A stretch of DNA of 64,000 nucleotides from Isoetes taiwanensis. Lineage: Eukaryota; Streptophyta; Lycopodiopsida; Isoetales; Isoetaceae. The notes under the pieces are model-generated. The model did no database searches, was not told the origin of the DNA, and saw only the letters and a program-made list of their open reading frames with translations. The position numbers and the translations under genes are program-made. The stretch spans positions 11,356,795-11,420,794 of the forward strand of contig JAJEKV010000014.1 of assembly GCA_021234155.1 (NCBI GenBank), in the 5' to 3' direction. Position 1 is the first letter of the stretch. Each line of letters starts with the position of its first letter. Of the stretch, positions 1 to 10,749 are shown piece after piece.

Positions 1-714
1 GTTTCTTACTTTGTCCAAAACCAAGAAAACCTCGCTTTTCTTCTGTGGACTTTTTTAGGCTCATTATGCTTTTTGGGCTTGTTTTTTAAAAATGGCTAAA
101 ATGCCGAATTTTTGTTTTTGAAAAAAGGAATCGCAATTGCACCAAGTCATTAGTTTTTAGGTCACCTTTGTTGTCAACCAAAACCTAAAACCTCTTGAAG
201 AAGTGAAGCAAATGGGATTGACTAAGGAAGGAATCCAGGACTATATAAAGCATTGGCAAACCAATCCGGATGACACCAACCGTGCCTTGGTGGCTTTACT
301 TGATTAACCCGCTTAGGAGATAGACACATCAAGGTACTCGATTGTTGGACAAAGAGATGGAGGAGAAATCGAAAGTGATCCTGATCTTTGGCTAGACTAT
401 GAAAGTGTTTTGTACTCATGGACTCCAAACACTATTCCAGGCTAGAAATGCGAGAATTACAATACCTCGGGATGTCGGAAGAAGAAGGCTATGATATCAT
501 TAGGGGTGCTTGAAGAAAGTTGAATAACTATGTAAATTTTTGTTATCACGTTTTTATGATATGGTGCTATATTGTGAAATATTGACTATTTTGTAAATAA
601 CATGATATTACGTTTTCATAAGTTTTAGGTGAAATGTGTGAATTTGAATATGCTACTAAAAACATGCAATATGAAATTTGTCCCAAAATTAAGACATAAT
701 CCCAATTTAATTGA
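1..714. other. Non-coding stretch, no gene seen
   Basis: The only open frame here is short (222-428, minus) and has no recognisable motif. The sequence is AT-rich with no clear repeat structure. It leads into the GC-richer LINE remnant that begins near 715. Confidence 0.5.
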
Positions 715-1857
715 ATGATGGTTAGTAGTCGCTTCTACCCATTTATGCTGGTGTCTCGGGAACGCCCCACAGGCACATTCAAGGTTCGAATACTCGAGCA
801 GTCTACCATGGGCCCGTTACAGCAGGTCCGTCTTGACGCCACCAGGTGCATTCAGTTGGAGGCATCCCCTTGGTGGATCCCGCTTGGACCACACACACCT
901 TGGTTCGGCAGCCTCGGATCCCTCCCCAAGTTTCGGATGAGGCAGTAGTGTAGGGTATTGACGGGTGGCCAGAGGTATATTGACGGGCAAATGCACCCCC
1001 ATGCCTTTTCTCCACAGATTTCGGCTTCAAGATCATGGGATTGTGCTATCTGGGGGCCGCTGCACCCTCCGCATGCATCAGGACGTGTGTGGAAGTGTCA
1101 CCTGAAAGTAGATCTCTCAAATTTCGTGAAATCCTGTTATGGGCTTTTGGCAATTCAGGATGAGCTGCCTCCTTCGGATGGGTGGAGTCTTCAGGTGCCG
1201 GGGGATGATTGGGCCTACACCTGAAGATGGGTGTGGAACCCAATCTCGCCCCCCAAGATTGGGTATTGCTTTGTGGCATTGTGCACCGCTTCTCCAAGGT
1301 GAACCGTGGTTCCACAGGGATCAACCCGCGGATCAGCGACTTGTGTCCTATGTGTGGTGCCTGTGTGGAGACCCTGGAACACTGCATGTTTCTTTGCTCA
1401 GATATCCAGCCGGCATGGCAGTGGGTCCAGCGCCTTTTCCATAACTCGCTCCGTAGTCAAGAGGTTCTTTTGGGGGTGTACCTTAACAGGTGGTCCCAGC
1501 TTCAGAGTCTGGCCTTTCATCTGTGTAAAGCCTGGTTGTTGTGGCTCATTTGGAAGCGACGACGCATGAAGGTGTTCAGGAATGCGGAGATACAGCCTGA
1601 GGCTTTGGTCCGCAGTTGAGGTACAAATTATATCTTTCTTACCTGGCGTCCCCTCGGAAAGAGCAGTTCAAAGCAGCGGTCTGGGAAAGAACCCTCCACA
1701 TTGTAGACACTCTGAGTAGATTTGTGACATGAATCATAGATAGGTACACATGTTAGGTGGGTACTCGCTCTGGTGTGGGCAGGAGTACTCTAATATCGCT
1801 CATCTTGTATTTATTCTGGATTAATATTAGTTAATTTGATCTTTCAAAAAAAAAAAA
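715..1857 (+). mobile_element. 5'-truncated LINE remnant with poly-A tail
   Basis: The plus strand carries the C-terminal end of a non-LTR retrotransposon ORF2. The open frame at 1209-1619 reads LCPMCGACVETLEHCMFLC followed by a conserved W. This is the zinc-binding domain (zf-RVT) that follows plant LINE reverse transcriptase: CxxC, then E(T)xEHxxxxC. The stretch just upstream, around 1080-1210, looks like the preceding part of the same protein (a W/CY.LL pattern) but is in another frame, so the copy is frameshifted. The element ends in an A-tract at about 1846-1857, as expected of target-primed insertion. No RT core (YADD-type) is present, so the copy is 5'-truncated and dead. The left boundary is approximate, and I did not find a convincing target-site duplication. 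Confidence 0.75.
1209..1619 (+). pseudogene. LINE ORF2 C-terminal zinc-binding (zf-RVT) fragment
   Basis: This is a 136-residue open frame. Around residues 45-70 it has the Cys/His pattern CPMC...ETLEHCMFLC, and tryptophans (WLLWLIWKRR) follow near residue 110. The pattern matches the domain downstream of RT in plant L1-type LINEs, which binds RNA during target-primed reverse transcription. Its initiating Met is not biological: it is the middle of a protein whose upstream part has decayed. It has no expected cellular function now. Confidence 0.75.
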
Positions 1858-2800
1858 ATCCAGTCCACACTAGCCATAGCAAAAGCTTACTAGCATGACA
1901 TCTACTCAGGTCAATCCCTGATGTAGTATTATCAGCCCATACTAGGATCATGATCCTTGATGGCACTGCTATCTTTAGACATCAAGTACTTAGTCCATAA
2001 CCTATATTTAACCGTATCCAATCTTTTTTCCAAAAACAGATATCACAGTAGACCATATGATTAAGAACAACACCACTGTACTGTTCTATCATACTTTGAG
2101 CAATTAAATGTTGTTGACAGATCAATCTATTATGCTCAAGCTATTTTATAAAAAGTATTCATAACACAAGCACTTCCTATACAAAAACTCTCATATATTA
2201 TGTGCCAAGGGGACTTTTCATTTCAAGGCTTTAAAATTGCCCTTAAAAGCTGCCAATGTCTAATAAAATGACAGATATACTTTGAAACAAGAGGGATAAG
2301 TAGGGATCAGAGCTAAAGAACAACTATAATGTTTAGCAGATCACATATCTGCCTGCAAATCTGCAGTCCCATTATTGTAAATATCAGAGCTTGAAAAAAT
2401 AAAATGATATTACTTGACATGTATCTGATGTAGATAATGTAGAAAAGCTTCTCTACTTGTGCAAATTCGTTCATCATCATAAGTAAAGAGTAAAGAAACT
2501 TGTCATATAGAACTTGGATGGAAACTCCTTCCAATATATGTTCCTCGGCCCATTCTTGAAAGAAAAACTAATTCCACAAGCAAAAGAAAGACACAAAGGG
2601 AAGAGAAGCCCGGTACCCGGCCAATCAATACTACGTTAGCATGAAAATGGTAATGTAGCAAGGGCCGAAGGTACAATAGGCTTCTCGCCATCACCGGTCA
2701 CCATTTGTATCCTCTTTGCCCATTAATTAGAGAAAGCAAGAAAAATGGACTGTAAAACGAATTTGTAGACTGAAATATACGGATATTATCAGATGTATAT
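1858..2800. repeat. Diverged direct repeat, copy 1 (pair with 3861-4960)
   Basis: Several blocks recur in the same order and orientation in 3861-4960. They include the start just after an A-tract (cagtccacactag / cagtctgaactag), a ggtcaatccc block, a gatatcac(a/t)gta block, and a segment near 2590-2700 whose counterpart lies near 4770-4900 (ccaatcaata...gttagcat, then gcaagggcc). The two copies are clearly diverged and carry unshared insertions. This could be a tandemly duplicated gene region or two fragments of one old element. I see no coding domain I can name. Confidence 0.45.
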
Positions 2801-3860
2801 GACCAAATGAACAGAATAAATCTCTTTAAACTTTAGTTATTGCAGAAACATGCTATCACGGTAGAGCAAAAAACAGGAATTTTGGCCATGATAATCTCAT
2901 AGCTTTTGGATTTAGAAAACAGATAGCAAACCTTTTTGCATGTCTTCATATGCTTAGTATAAGAGCATCGTCCATACTATGGTCATACCCTTGTGCCTTA
3001 TACAAAGGGCGCCTCATGCAAGAGCATCGTGCATACTATGAGTAAGGCTCTGCCTCATGGCAAAGGGCTTTACAAAAATGCTGTAACCTGTGTCTGAATT
3101 AAACGGACATCTATATAATCTTTATAATTTTTCAGATCGTATGGGGGAAAATCCACTTGTGTGGGCTGTGGCTATTTGCACAGTCTAGTGCTCAGGATAT
3201 GGAAATCTTAGATAGGTTTTCTGCCTTATGTCAGAACATTCATGTTCATTTAAATCTATAAGCTATCGTAGACTGGTAATGACTCATATTTTACCTTCGA
3301 AATCTATGCTTGGAAGGAAAAGTCTCCTTCTCGCAGGCAAGCTTCCAACTGGCAAACTGCAATGCAATCGTATGGCTTACATTTCTGTAAGCTAGTGGCC
3401 GCTATCCATTTCCGTAGCTTTGGATTTTCACTTCTACATTACCCAAATGTAACTTTCCCTTTCGTAGCCAAAAGAAGTCTCTTTTTTCAACGATCATAGG
3501 AATAAAGCCATATATCTGCCAAGTAAAAAAGCTACAAGTGGCATGACATAAAATGCAAGAGCTTTTTCAAGGAAAATTAGGGAACACTCAAACGTGAGGA
3601 ACTATCACATGCAAGCCTTTTTGCCTTTTGCCAAACAACAAATGTATAACATGCATGCATGCAAAATCTATAAAATTATAGATAGTGGTATTCCATAAGA
3701 TCAAGGCATGCCCAAGGTGAATAGCCTTGTTAGAATTTTTAGATACAACTCTAGAAAAAATCTGCCATGTGTTAAATACAGGGTAGCAACATGTCAACAT
3801 AGACTCATGTGTACTATGGCATTTGCCATGGAAGCATACAATAAAAAAAAATAAAAAAAA
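2801..3860. other. Intergenic, no gene seen
   Basis: AT-rich DNA between the two copies of the diverged repeat. A short motif (agagcatcgt.catactatg) occurs twice, near 2962 and 3021. A short A-rich tract at about 3842-3860 precedes repeat copy 2, as an A-tract precedes copy 1. Short minus open frames (for example 3588-3800) lack recognisable motifs. Confidence 0.4.
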
Positions 3861-4960
3861 ACCCAGTCTGAACTAGTCACCCTAGACCAGACATCTGCCT
3901 CGGTCAATCCCTCGGCAGTATTATCACCCTGAACCTAGAATGAGCACCTCTAGATCAGTGTCTATTTACTCATCAAATTTAATCCCTTTTCCTTTTATTT
4001 AACCAAAATAACTCATGTTATCTATTGGGTATGGATATCACTGTATAGTAAATTCATATGAAGCCTTAAGATGTAGTATGTCTATGGATAATAATCGACC
4101 AGTAGACATCTATATAAATCGGGACTTTCCTTATTAAGATAGGTTCCAATGTTATACCTATACATCTATAAGCAACCGGATTTATCAATAGTATTTACCT
4201 TTTAAGGTTTATCTTAAGAATAAGGCCAGTGACCCCTATTAACCCAGTTTTAGATAGGGACCTTTCTCTATAATGTATAGACTTAAGCAGCACCAAATCA
4301 TCATGAATTTGATACCTTTGTAACTATCACTGATTTTACAGACAGTAACTTCAAGACATCAGATCAGTAAGCATAATCATTATATCCGGAAATATAAAAC
4401 CAGTTACACATTATGTAGGTATATTCCTGTCATAAGTTTGTTCAAAATTACTCCCCATAGTAGCATACTGTTGTGATCTTTCCAGGATATGGCTGAGGAC
4501 AAAATCAAGACACTCAAGCTGAAAACATTATGTTTGTAGAACAGTAAACACACCCAGCATGTCACTATGGTCAAATAAGCACTTGTTCAAAGTGTTTACA
4601 GTAAATCAGGATATTCAAAATCTGAAAGCATAATTGTTATGTTCTAACAGCAAGAAAATTTTGTAAAGAACCCAAGTCCACCCAGGCATCAAGAGCTTCG
4701 TCCACCATTGTACGTCATCAGAATCTTCAAGAACTCCCTCCTCCATAAAGCCATAACCAACAGATAAAGCAAAAGAGTACAATGGGAAGATAATCCCGTA
4801 CCTGCAGCCAATCAATACGTTGTTAGCATGTAAAATGGTAGCAAGGCAAGGGCCAAAAGGTACATTGGGATTTTCAGTTTATCACTGATTACCCATTGTG
4901 CCCTTTGCCCTATTGGTCAGTTCAAGCAAACAGAATCAGGAGAAATCACAAGGTCACATT
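3861..4960. repeat. Diverged direct repeat, copy 2
   Basis: Partner of 1858-2800 (see there). On the minus strand this copy contains a possible exon at 4615-4802. The matching part of copy 1 holds an interrupted version of the same frame, so the repeated unit may have been coding. Overall similarity is modest. Confidence 0.45.
4615..4802 (-). CDS. Possible terminal exon of an unrecognised gene
   Basis: Reading minus, a branch-point-like tgctaac and then an acceptor-like ctgcag immediately precede an open frame. It encodes about 62 residues (contains FMEEGVLEDSDDVQWWTKLL) and runs to a stop at 4615. The composition is mixed hydrophobic and acidic. The equivalent position in the diverged repeat (about 2450-2640 on minus) has a related but interrupted frame, which suggests an exon once duplicated. 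I do not recognise the family. The 5350-5742 frame on the same strand could be an upstream exon, but no transcript evidence links them. It could equally be a chance open frame. Confidence 0.25.
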
Positions 4961-5349
4961 ACGAAAACATGTATATAATTGATAAATCAGCTCAAAATTT
5001 CAGAAATTTACTTAGAGCTGTTTGAGCTCTTAACAAAATTTGATTCTAAAATCCTGTATACTACTTCATTCTGCTCATGCACCTAATATAGACATGCATG
5101 TCATCCTTATGAACTTTAATAAACCTACTGTAAGATTTAGAATCTCGGTATTTTATGAGAAATGTATCTGTACTTATATGTTTAGATACCATAGCTACTG
5201 TTATAGTCGCCTAAATATGGTACCTGTCCTATTTATCTATGTTAAGACAATCATGTCTGCAGCTGTATACCCCTTTTGGGAACCAAGAGGACGATTTTTT
5301 AAGTCTATTAAAGCCCTATCCATGGCGATTATGCAGAAGACCTTCGTCA

Positions 5350-5742
5350 TTATTTCTTTAGCAAGAATGGAATCAAACAATGGTGGAACAGGAAGGAATG
5401 ATAATACTTTAATGAGTAATCAGCATTTTTGACTAAAAAAACCTGATATGCATCCGGATCCTCGTCCATTTCTTGAGTGTCGTTCACGATTTGTGGAGAT
5501 CCAAGATCGCCCTGGTTTCTATTGCCAAACTGCTTATTGCTTCTTTGGTTTCCCATGTACTCCTCCCTGTTATAAAACCCTCTTTTTTGGCCAAAGCCCC
5601 CTCTACCATTTCGGTTTTCCATAGGACCAAGTTCCGATTGTATTTCTATCTCAAATTCCTCAAACTCGCGCCTAAGCGTCTCCCTGTTAAGCTTTTCTTC
5701 TTCAGACCCAGAAGTCTCACATCCGTCTGAATCATAACCCAT
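5350..5742 (-). CDS. Candidate 5' exon, acidic then Gly/Asn/Arg-rich protein
   Basis: The minus frame begins MGYDSDGCETSGSEEEKLNR, continues with an acidic, coiled-coil-like stretch (residues 15-40), then a low-complexity Gly/Asn/Arg/Gln stretch (residues 42-78) and an acidic end. The coding look stops at about residue 100, where the sequence reads cag|gttttt, a plausible splice donor near 5442. The remaining 30 residues look intronic. The composition is unlike the surrounding AT-rich non-coding frames, which is the main reason to list it. I do not recognise the family; a gag-like or RNA-binding protein is possible but unsupported. Confidence 0.35.
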   Translation of the reverse strand: MGYDSDGCETSGSEEEKLNRETLRREFEEFEIEIQSELGPMENRNGRGGFGQKRGFYNREEYMGNQRSNKQFGNRNQGDLGSPQIVNDTQEMDEDPDAYQVFLVKNADYSLKYYHSFLFHHCLIPFLLKK

Positions 5743-6889
5743 CCTTTGGGTGTGATTATCAAGAAATCTTTAGCCACCTATACAATCTACGTGATGTCTG
5801 CCATAATCCTAAAGAGTCAGCCGCTCCACTTGAATATTAGGTGGAAAGTTAATGCGCCGTAAATTCTGGTGGTTAGGGTATCAGCTAGAAAATCTTATTA
5901 TCCATATAAGGTTTCAAGATTTATATGTTTCATATTAAAAATATGGACCAACCATGGAGAAACCTTTCCTTTAAGCCACCAACTAAATCGCAATTGGAAA
6001 ACTTAAGTCCAATGTCATCTGATTTATACATCTTAGTCTTTTACCAAAATCTATAACTCCTCTCGTTATCTCATTATCATGATTATACCTTATAAATAAA
6101 ACATTAAGCTTCTAGTACCTAGGTCTTGAAAAACCACACCTTAGTGTAATCCTTGCAACTGTAGCCATCAAGTAAGGTAACAGTATCATGTATCAAGTAT
6201 TTACTTTAATAAAAAAAAAAAAAAAAAAAAAAAAACTCGGGTTGGAGAGCTTGGCCGGACTCTGATGCAACCCTCTGTCAGCAAGATTGGCCGGACTCTG
6301 ATGCATCCTAGCCCCAAAAGAAAAAAATATTTGGGAACTTTTGGAGAACGGGAAAAAGTTTTAGCAGCCGGTAAGTCATGAAACCTTAGGCTTAAACTTC
6401 TTTAAAAATTCCAAAAACATTTTCCACCAGACCGGAAAAATCTAAATTAAAAGGCTTGATACATAGTCTTCAATTAAAAAAATAAAAAAAATAAAAAAAA
6501 TTAAAGGAATAATAAAATCTAAAGTTTAGCCAACTCCAAACATATACAAATGTAGATATATCTATAATATAACTAGCCAAATGTAGATCATAAAATATGC
6601 TAAGATTTTCAAAAATAGCCAAATCATTTTTTATGATAAAAAACGTAGTATGCTTAACGTTTTCCCTGTGTACGATGCAACCTCTTCAGCTGGCTCTTTA
6701 ACATCACCATATTAATGTTTATTGATCGGTGTCTCCGGAATAACTCATATTATCTCATATTATCCTGTTATTTTGATACATATTCTAAACGAGGTGCACC
6801 TGCACTACCACAGTCGTCGGATTCGTCGATCCTACGTCCCAGATCGTATGTTGGGGCCCCTGGGCACCTCTCATTTCGCTTATAGTCAT
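5743..6889. other. Intergenic with poly-A tract and short duplication
   Basis: No gene was recognised. A long A-tract at about 6211-6234 is followed by two copies of ttggccggactctgatgca (starting near 6250 and 6287), a short direct duplication. This could be the 3' end of a small retroposed element, but no body can be defined. Confidence 0.4.
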
Positions 6890-7083
6890 TTATGATTGGA
6901 TGCGCCTATGATTTTGAAATATGAAATACTATTTCGCCTAAGGTTTTGAAGGAATATCTAAACTCTATACGACTTTGCCTAAGATTTTAGAATATGAAAT
7001 ACGGGAGCTCGAACCTCTACCAAAATAATTCAATGTCCTAACTAAGACTACTTTAACCATATACCCAATGAGCTAATGCGATT
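6890..7083 (-). mobile_element. tRNA-derived SINE-like head (minus strand)
   Basis: Reading minus, an A-box-like TAGCTCATTGGG (7064-7075) is followed about 50 nt later by a B-box-like GGTTCGAGCTC (7005-7015). This is the spacing and wording of an internal RNA polymerase III promoter of tRNA type. The acceptor stem does not close well, so this is not an intact tRNA. Downstream on minus the body contains two similar stretches (cttaggc(a/g)aa...) near 6940-6990, as expected of a SINE body rather than a plain tRNA pseudogene. The 3' limit is a guess. Confidence 0.5.
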
Positions 7084-8590
7084 ATTTTTTATCTTGAATC
7101 TGTGTTTTTTTTAAAACAACTCGTTCGATTGTTTTAGGGATATATGATCTATGGTTTTAGGAATTGTTATTTTTACATCCATATCAAATCCCCCTGAAAC
7201 CCCCTATTATTTTGCTACATATTTGATTCTAATCCAAATAGCTTTGATTTATACTTTAGGTTTCATGAATCAATTAATATCAATGAACTACCTCCAATCC
7301 ATTGTAGTCAAATCGCCATCATTGTGTTTGCATCATCAATAAGTGTTTGCTCGTTGAAATAAACTGATGGTGAAGCTAATATATCCTTAAGGATGTGAAA
7401 GCATATATTTTGGTATATAACTAGAAAAATATTGAAAAGAATAAGAACAATATCATAATACAATTGAAAAATGTCTAGAAATGATTACAATATCATAATA
7501 CAATTGAGGCATTATTCGCTACTTGCTTGCTAATGTTGTTATACAATATTCAACTTTTCAACAACAAAGCGTATTCAACGACGTAACGACATAAATGGGC
7601 ATCTCCTAAACATGAAGCAATCTCATCATATAGGAATGGAAGAATGAAGGTATTAACGTGCATCAACTGCAACATAAACCCATTGAGATTTCCATAAAGT
7701 ACTTGGCATTGAAGGTTAGAGAGGACTTCCATTCATAACTTAGTACGGAGTGCACAGTATCATGTGTGAACAAGTTAAACTGTGGGGCCAAGAAGCACAA
7801 TACCTTCTCTATGACTATAAGCCACGACGTTGAACTGGCACTGAAGTTAAAACACTTGTCTAGAGAAGAAGAGCATAGATAATGATTTAATGTCCTGTCC
7901 ATTCCACATCTTTCTTGGATAGAAACAAAGATATAGAAGGTTTCTCTCAAATAGAAGCACTACCAGCTTACATATAGGAACTGGAGAAGGAGAAACACAA
8001 TTAATGAGCTTATGATTTAATGTCCTCTCTGGTCCACATCTTATAGGTAGTTCCGAAACACTACATAGATTAAAGTATTCAACCATTAGGGAGGAAAAAT
8101 AAAAACTTTGATCAGACAACAATATAGTATTTTCTAGACTTTAACGCGTAATAGTCTGAGAACTCTGAAAGTTTGAAAAAGAAAGTTAGAAAAAGCGTTA
8201 CTTACATGTCTCTTTGAGAGTTAATGCTTTCATGTTGTTCTGTCAGCTCAGCATCTAAATAGCTCAGGTTTGATAGTGAAATGCTTGTAGTTTTTGTAAG
8301 GTTCTACTGGCCGATGTAAAAGGGGATGCAAGAAATTTTAATTTTTCCCACAAGTACCTTTTTTTCCAGAGAGAACTTAATACTGCAGCCAAGGAGGATC
8401 ATTGACTGCAATATATTGAAGCCTTCGAAGCATCCTTGGCCCGCTGTGCAATTTTGCTACCAAGGGATTTCAATTTGGTGGAGGTTTTCGAACTTAAACA
8501 AAACTTAGCTAGAAACCAAGGAGTGAAACAGGCAAACCGTAGTACTAGCTGATTGCATTAAGTGACAATAATAACAATAGACTACTCTTT
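7084..8590. other. Intergenic, downstream flank of the LRR gene
   Basis: No convincing gene. A block (ttatgatttaatgtcct...tccacatctt) occurs near 7880 and again near 8009, a degenerate tandem duplication of about 130 bp. It makes two overlapping minus open frames look related to each other. The part nearest 8590 may be the 3' untranslated region of the LRR gene, but no clear poly-A signal was identified. Confidence 0.4.
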
Positions 8591-8638
8591 GAAACGTCTG
8601 AATAAGTTAGGTCAGAGCTCTACTACGGAAAGCAAGTA

Positions 8639-8741
8639 TTATGCTCTTAGCAGACCTATGAATCCCAATACGAAGCCTATGGTGAGGCCAATAATGTATG
8701 GTGGCATGGAATGTGGGAAGCAGATTCCAGGGGCCCCGCGA
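8639..8741 (-). pseudogene. Displaced membrane-anchor exon of the LRR receptor-like protein
   Basis: Just beyond the stop of the LRR frame, minus-strand 8698-8642 encodes YIIGLTIGFVLGFIGLLRA then stop (8641-8639). This is one hydrophobic span with the IG..+GF..GF spacing seen at the C-terminus of plant LRR receptor-like proteins. A consensus donor (CAG|GTAAGA, first intron base 8828) lies downstream of the LRR stop. An acceptor (CCAG, exon from 8741) lies upstream of the anchor, which gives a possible 87-bp intron. The LRR stop at 8868 is in a different frame, so a 1-nt indel between about 8830 and 8880 would have to be real or a base-call error. I infer that this is the lost or misread end of the same gene. 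Confidence 0.5.
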
Positions 8742-8780
8742 CTGGCGGGAGCCGGGAGCGGGTCTGGAATCTGCGACCCA
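8712..8780. repeat. GC-rich hairpin next to the LRR gene 3' end
   Basis: The ends of this 69-nt stretch are inverted copies (18 nt with 2 mismatches, core GCAGATTCCAG/CTGGAATCTGC), with a GC-rich loop of about 33 nt. It lies in the putative last intron or acceptor region, so it could affect splicing. It is an inserted-looking GC-rich island in AT-rich DNA. Confidence 0.6.
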
Positions 8781-8793
8781 CTTCCAGGCCGCC

Positions 8794-8908
8794 ACAACAT
8801 GGCAACTGGGATTTTGGCTGTTTCTTACCTGCAGGTGACCGCTTGAGCGGAATTGTTGTGCCGCTTTCTATTCTGGAGGCGGAATCGTTGACCCAGTTGC
8901 CATGTTGT
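8794..8908. repeat. Perfect 17-nt inverted repeat across the LRR stop codon
   Basis: Positions 8794-8810 (ACAACATGGCAACTGGG) and 8892-8908 are perfect reverse complements separated by 81 nt that contain the LRR stop codon. One arm is coding (residues NMATG near the C-terminus) and the other lies in the putative intron. This looks like a small inverted duplication, and it coincides with the point where the reading frame is lost. Confidence 0.7.
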
Positions 8909-10730
8909 AGCCAGGACTCTTCACATATTCCTCAAACCAGTTTTTCCATCCGTCTTGATTCTCCTGCTCCACCAAACCATTTCCAATCCCTGTAGTCGAA
9001 TTACATGCCACTGATAACGGCAGACCACACAACCCTGGGTTTCCATCAAATGACCATGATGGAAACTTTGTGTCGCAGTGATTGTTTGTTGGAACAGATC
9101 CAGTTAAATTGTTGTGCGATACCTTAAACATTGTCAAATTGTCACAGCTGCATAGGCTATCAGGAATTGTGCCAGTTAATTGATTCCAAGAAAGATCTAG
9201 TGATTCCATAGACTTAAGCTTTCCTAGCTGAGGAGGAATGTATCCGCTGAAATTATTGTGCGACAAATTCAACTCCATAAGCTGCACAAGTTCACCCAAC
9301 TGCCAAGGTATGGATCCGCTCAGCTCATTGTTGGACACATCAAATATTGTTCTTCCTTTGTCTAGGCGCCCAAGTTCGTGAAGGCTGCCTTTCCAGTTTG
9401 CAGTAGTATAAAACCCAGTAACATTTATATCTTGGGTCGCACTCTCCACTCCCAGCCTTGCTAGATCTGTAGGCAGGCTGCCCCTCAGCTTATTGTTCGA
9501 TAAATCCAGAATGGCGACCATATGCAAGGTGCCAATACATTCAGGTACTCTGCCTTCTAGATTGTTGTATGCTAAGTTGAGCAAAAGAAGACCACCAAGA
9601 TTACACAAATCTGGAACTTCTCCTGTAAAACTACTATGGCTGAAATCTGCTGCCAATGTCCTTGTCTGATTCCGAAACCCCACAAGACTTGGAATTCGTC
9701 CTTCCAAGTTATTATTCTGTAATAGTATACTTTCAAAGTGGGAAACATCCAAGTTCGGTGGTAATTCTCCGTTCAGGCTGTTAGAATGTAGTGCCAATGT
9801 ATAAAGATTGCTCAGATTCCCCAGCTCAACAGGTATCCTTCCTGTTAAATCATTTTTGTGCAGCTCCAAGATCAGTAACTCCTGGAGTTTGCTTAAATTT
9901 GGTATACAACCAGTTAATTTATTCTCTCCCAGGAGCAAATACTGGAGAGAAGATACATTAGCAAGCTCAGTTGGTATACGGCCCCATAGATTATTAGAGG
10001 AAAGAGATAAATACCTTAGGTGAGGTAAGGAAGCTAACTCACGAGGAATATTGCCGGCCAAATTATTATAACCAAGATCTAAGGTCTCTAGAGCAGAGAT
10101 GTTACCTAACTGAGGTGGAATATTGCCTGTCAAATTATTAGAATAAAGAGCCAACCAGGTAAGATTTGAGCAGTTGCTTACCTCCACTGGAATACTACCT
10201 CTAAGGTTATTGAAACTGAGGCCTAATTCCACAAGAGCAGAGCAGTTCGTGAACAACCCACTAGGAATGAAACCGGATAAGCGGTTGTGGGCCAAAAGTA
10301 ATGTTTGGAGAGCAGGTATGCTACCCAATTCTTGAGGAATAGAACCAGTCAATTCATTCCCAGACAGATCCAAGCTTTCAAGGGCAGAGAGTGAGCCAAA
10401 ACATGCAGGAATTGAACCGTTGAGATGGCACTGCAGTGTCAAATTTTCCAGGCCTCTGCATTTGCATAGTTCATCTCCTACTGCTCCATAAAAGACGCCA
10501 AAGCGAAGATCGATAGCCTGGACGCGTCCAGACATGGAGTGACAAGTGATTCCTGTCCAGTTGCACATTAATCTGCCATTTTTTGCGTTCCAGTCCCACA
10601 AGTTGTCATTTGGATCATAGAGACCGTTCTTGAAACCCAACAGAGCATGGAGATCCTCACTAGAATGTGCCGCACAGTTGCACCTCCAAACTAAGAAAAA
10701 GAGCATGTAAAGTAATACCAATCCGCCCAT
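8868..10730 (-). CDS. LRR receptor-like protein (RLP) with island domain
   Basis: I chose the Met at 10730 (620 aa) because it starts a clear signal peptide (MGGLVLLYMLFFLVW...). The frame extends upstream to 10835, but that part comes from an inverted-repeat element. After the signal (about 1-22) comes a plant LRR N-cap (residues 24-66, ending in CNWTGITC). About 18 LRRs of the LxxLxLxxNxLxGxIP type follow, and then a roughly 35-residue non-LRR island near residues 440-475 that contains NWKG. The island precedes the last four repeats, the arrangement of island-type RLPs and of PSKR/BRI1-like receptors. The C-cap reads GNPGLCGLPL. No kinase is present. Such proteins sit in the plasma membrane and sense ligands together with kinase partners. 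The frame stops before any membrane span; a separate anchor is encoded just downstream (8639-8741), so this copy is either frameshifted or spliced. The ligand is unknown. Confidence 0.9.
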   Translation of the reverse strand: MGGLVLLYMLFFLVWRCNCAAHSSEDLHALLGFKNGLYDPNDNLWDWNAKNGRLMCNWTGITCHSMSGRVQAIDLRFGVFYGAVGDELCKCRGLENLTLQCHLNGSIPACFGSLSALESLDLSGNELTGSIPQELGSIPALQTLLLAHNRLSGFIPSGLFTNCSALVELGLSFNNLRGSIPVEVSNCSNLTWLALYSNNLTGNIPPQLGNISALETLDLGYNNLAGNIPRELASLPHLRYLSLSSNNLWGRIPTELANVSSLQYLLLGENKLTGCIPNLSKLQELLILELHKNDLTGRIPVELGNLSNLYTLALHSNSLNGELPPNLDVSHFESILLQNNNLEGRIPSLVGFRNQTRTLAADFSHSSFTGEVPDLCNLGGLLLLNLAYNNLEGRVPECIGTLHMVAILDLSNNKLRGSLPTDLARLGVESATQDINVTGFYTTANWKGSLHELGRLDKGRTIFDVSNNELSGSIPWQLGELVQLMELNLSHNNFSGYIPPQLGKLKSMESLDLSWNQLTGTIPDSLCSCDNLTMFKVSHNNLTGSVPTNNHCDTKFPSWSFDGNPGLCGLPLSVACNSTTGIGNGLVEQENQDGWKNWFEEYVKSPGYNMATGSTIPPPE

Positions 10731-10749
10731 TTTGCGCTTCTTTTTCAGG

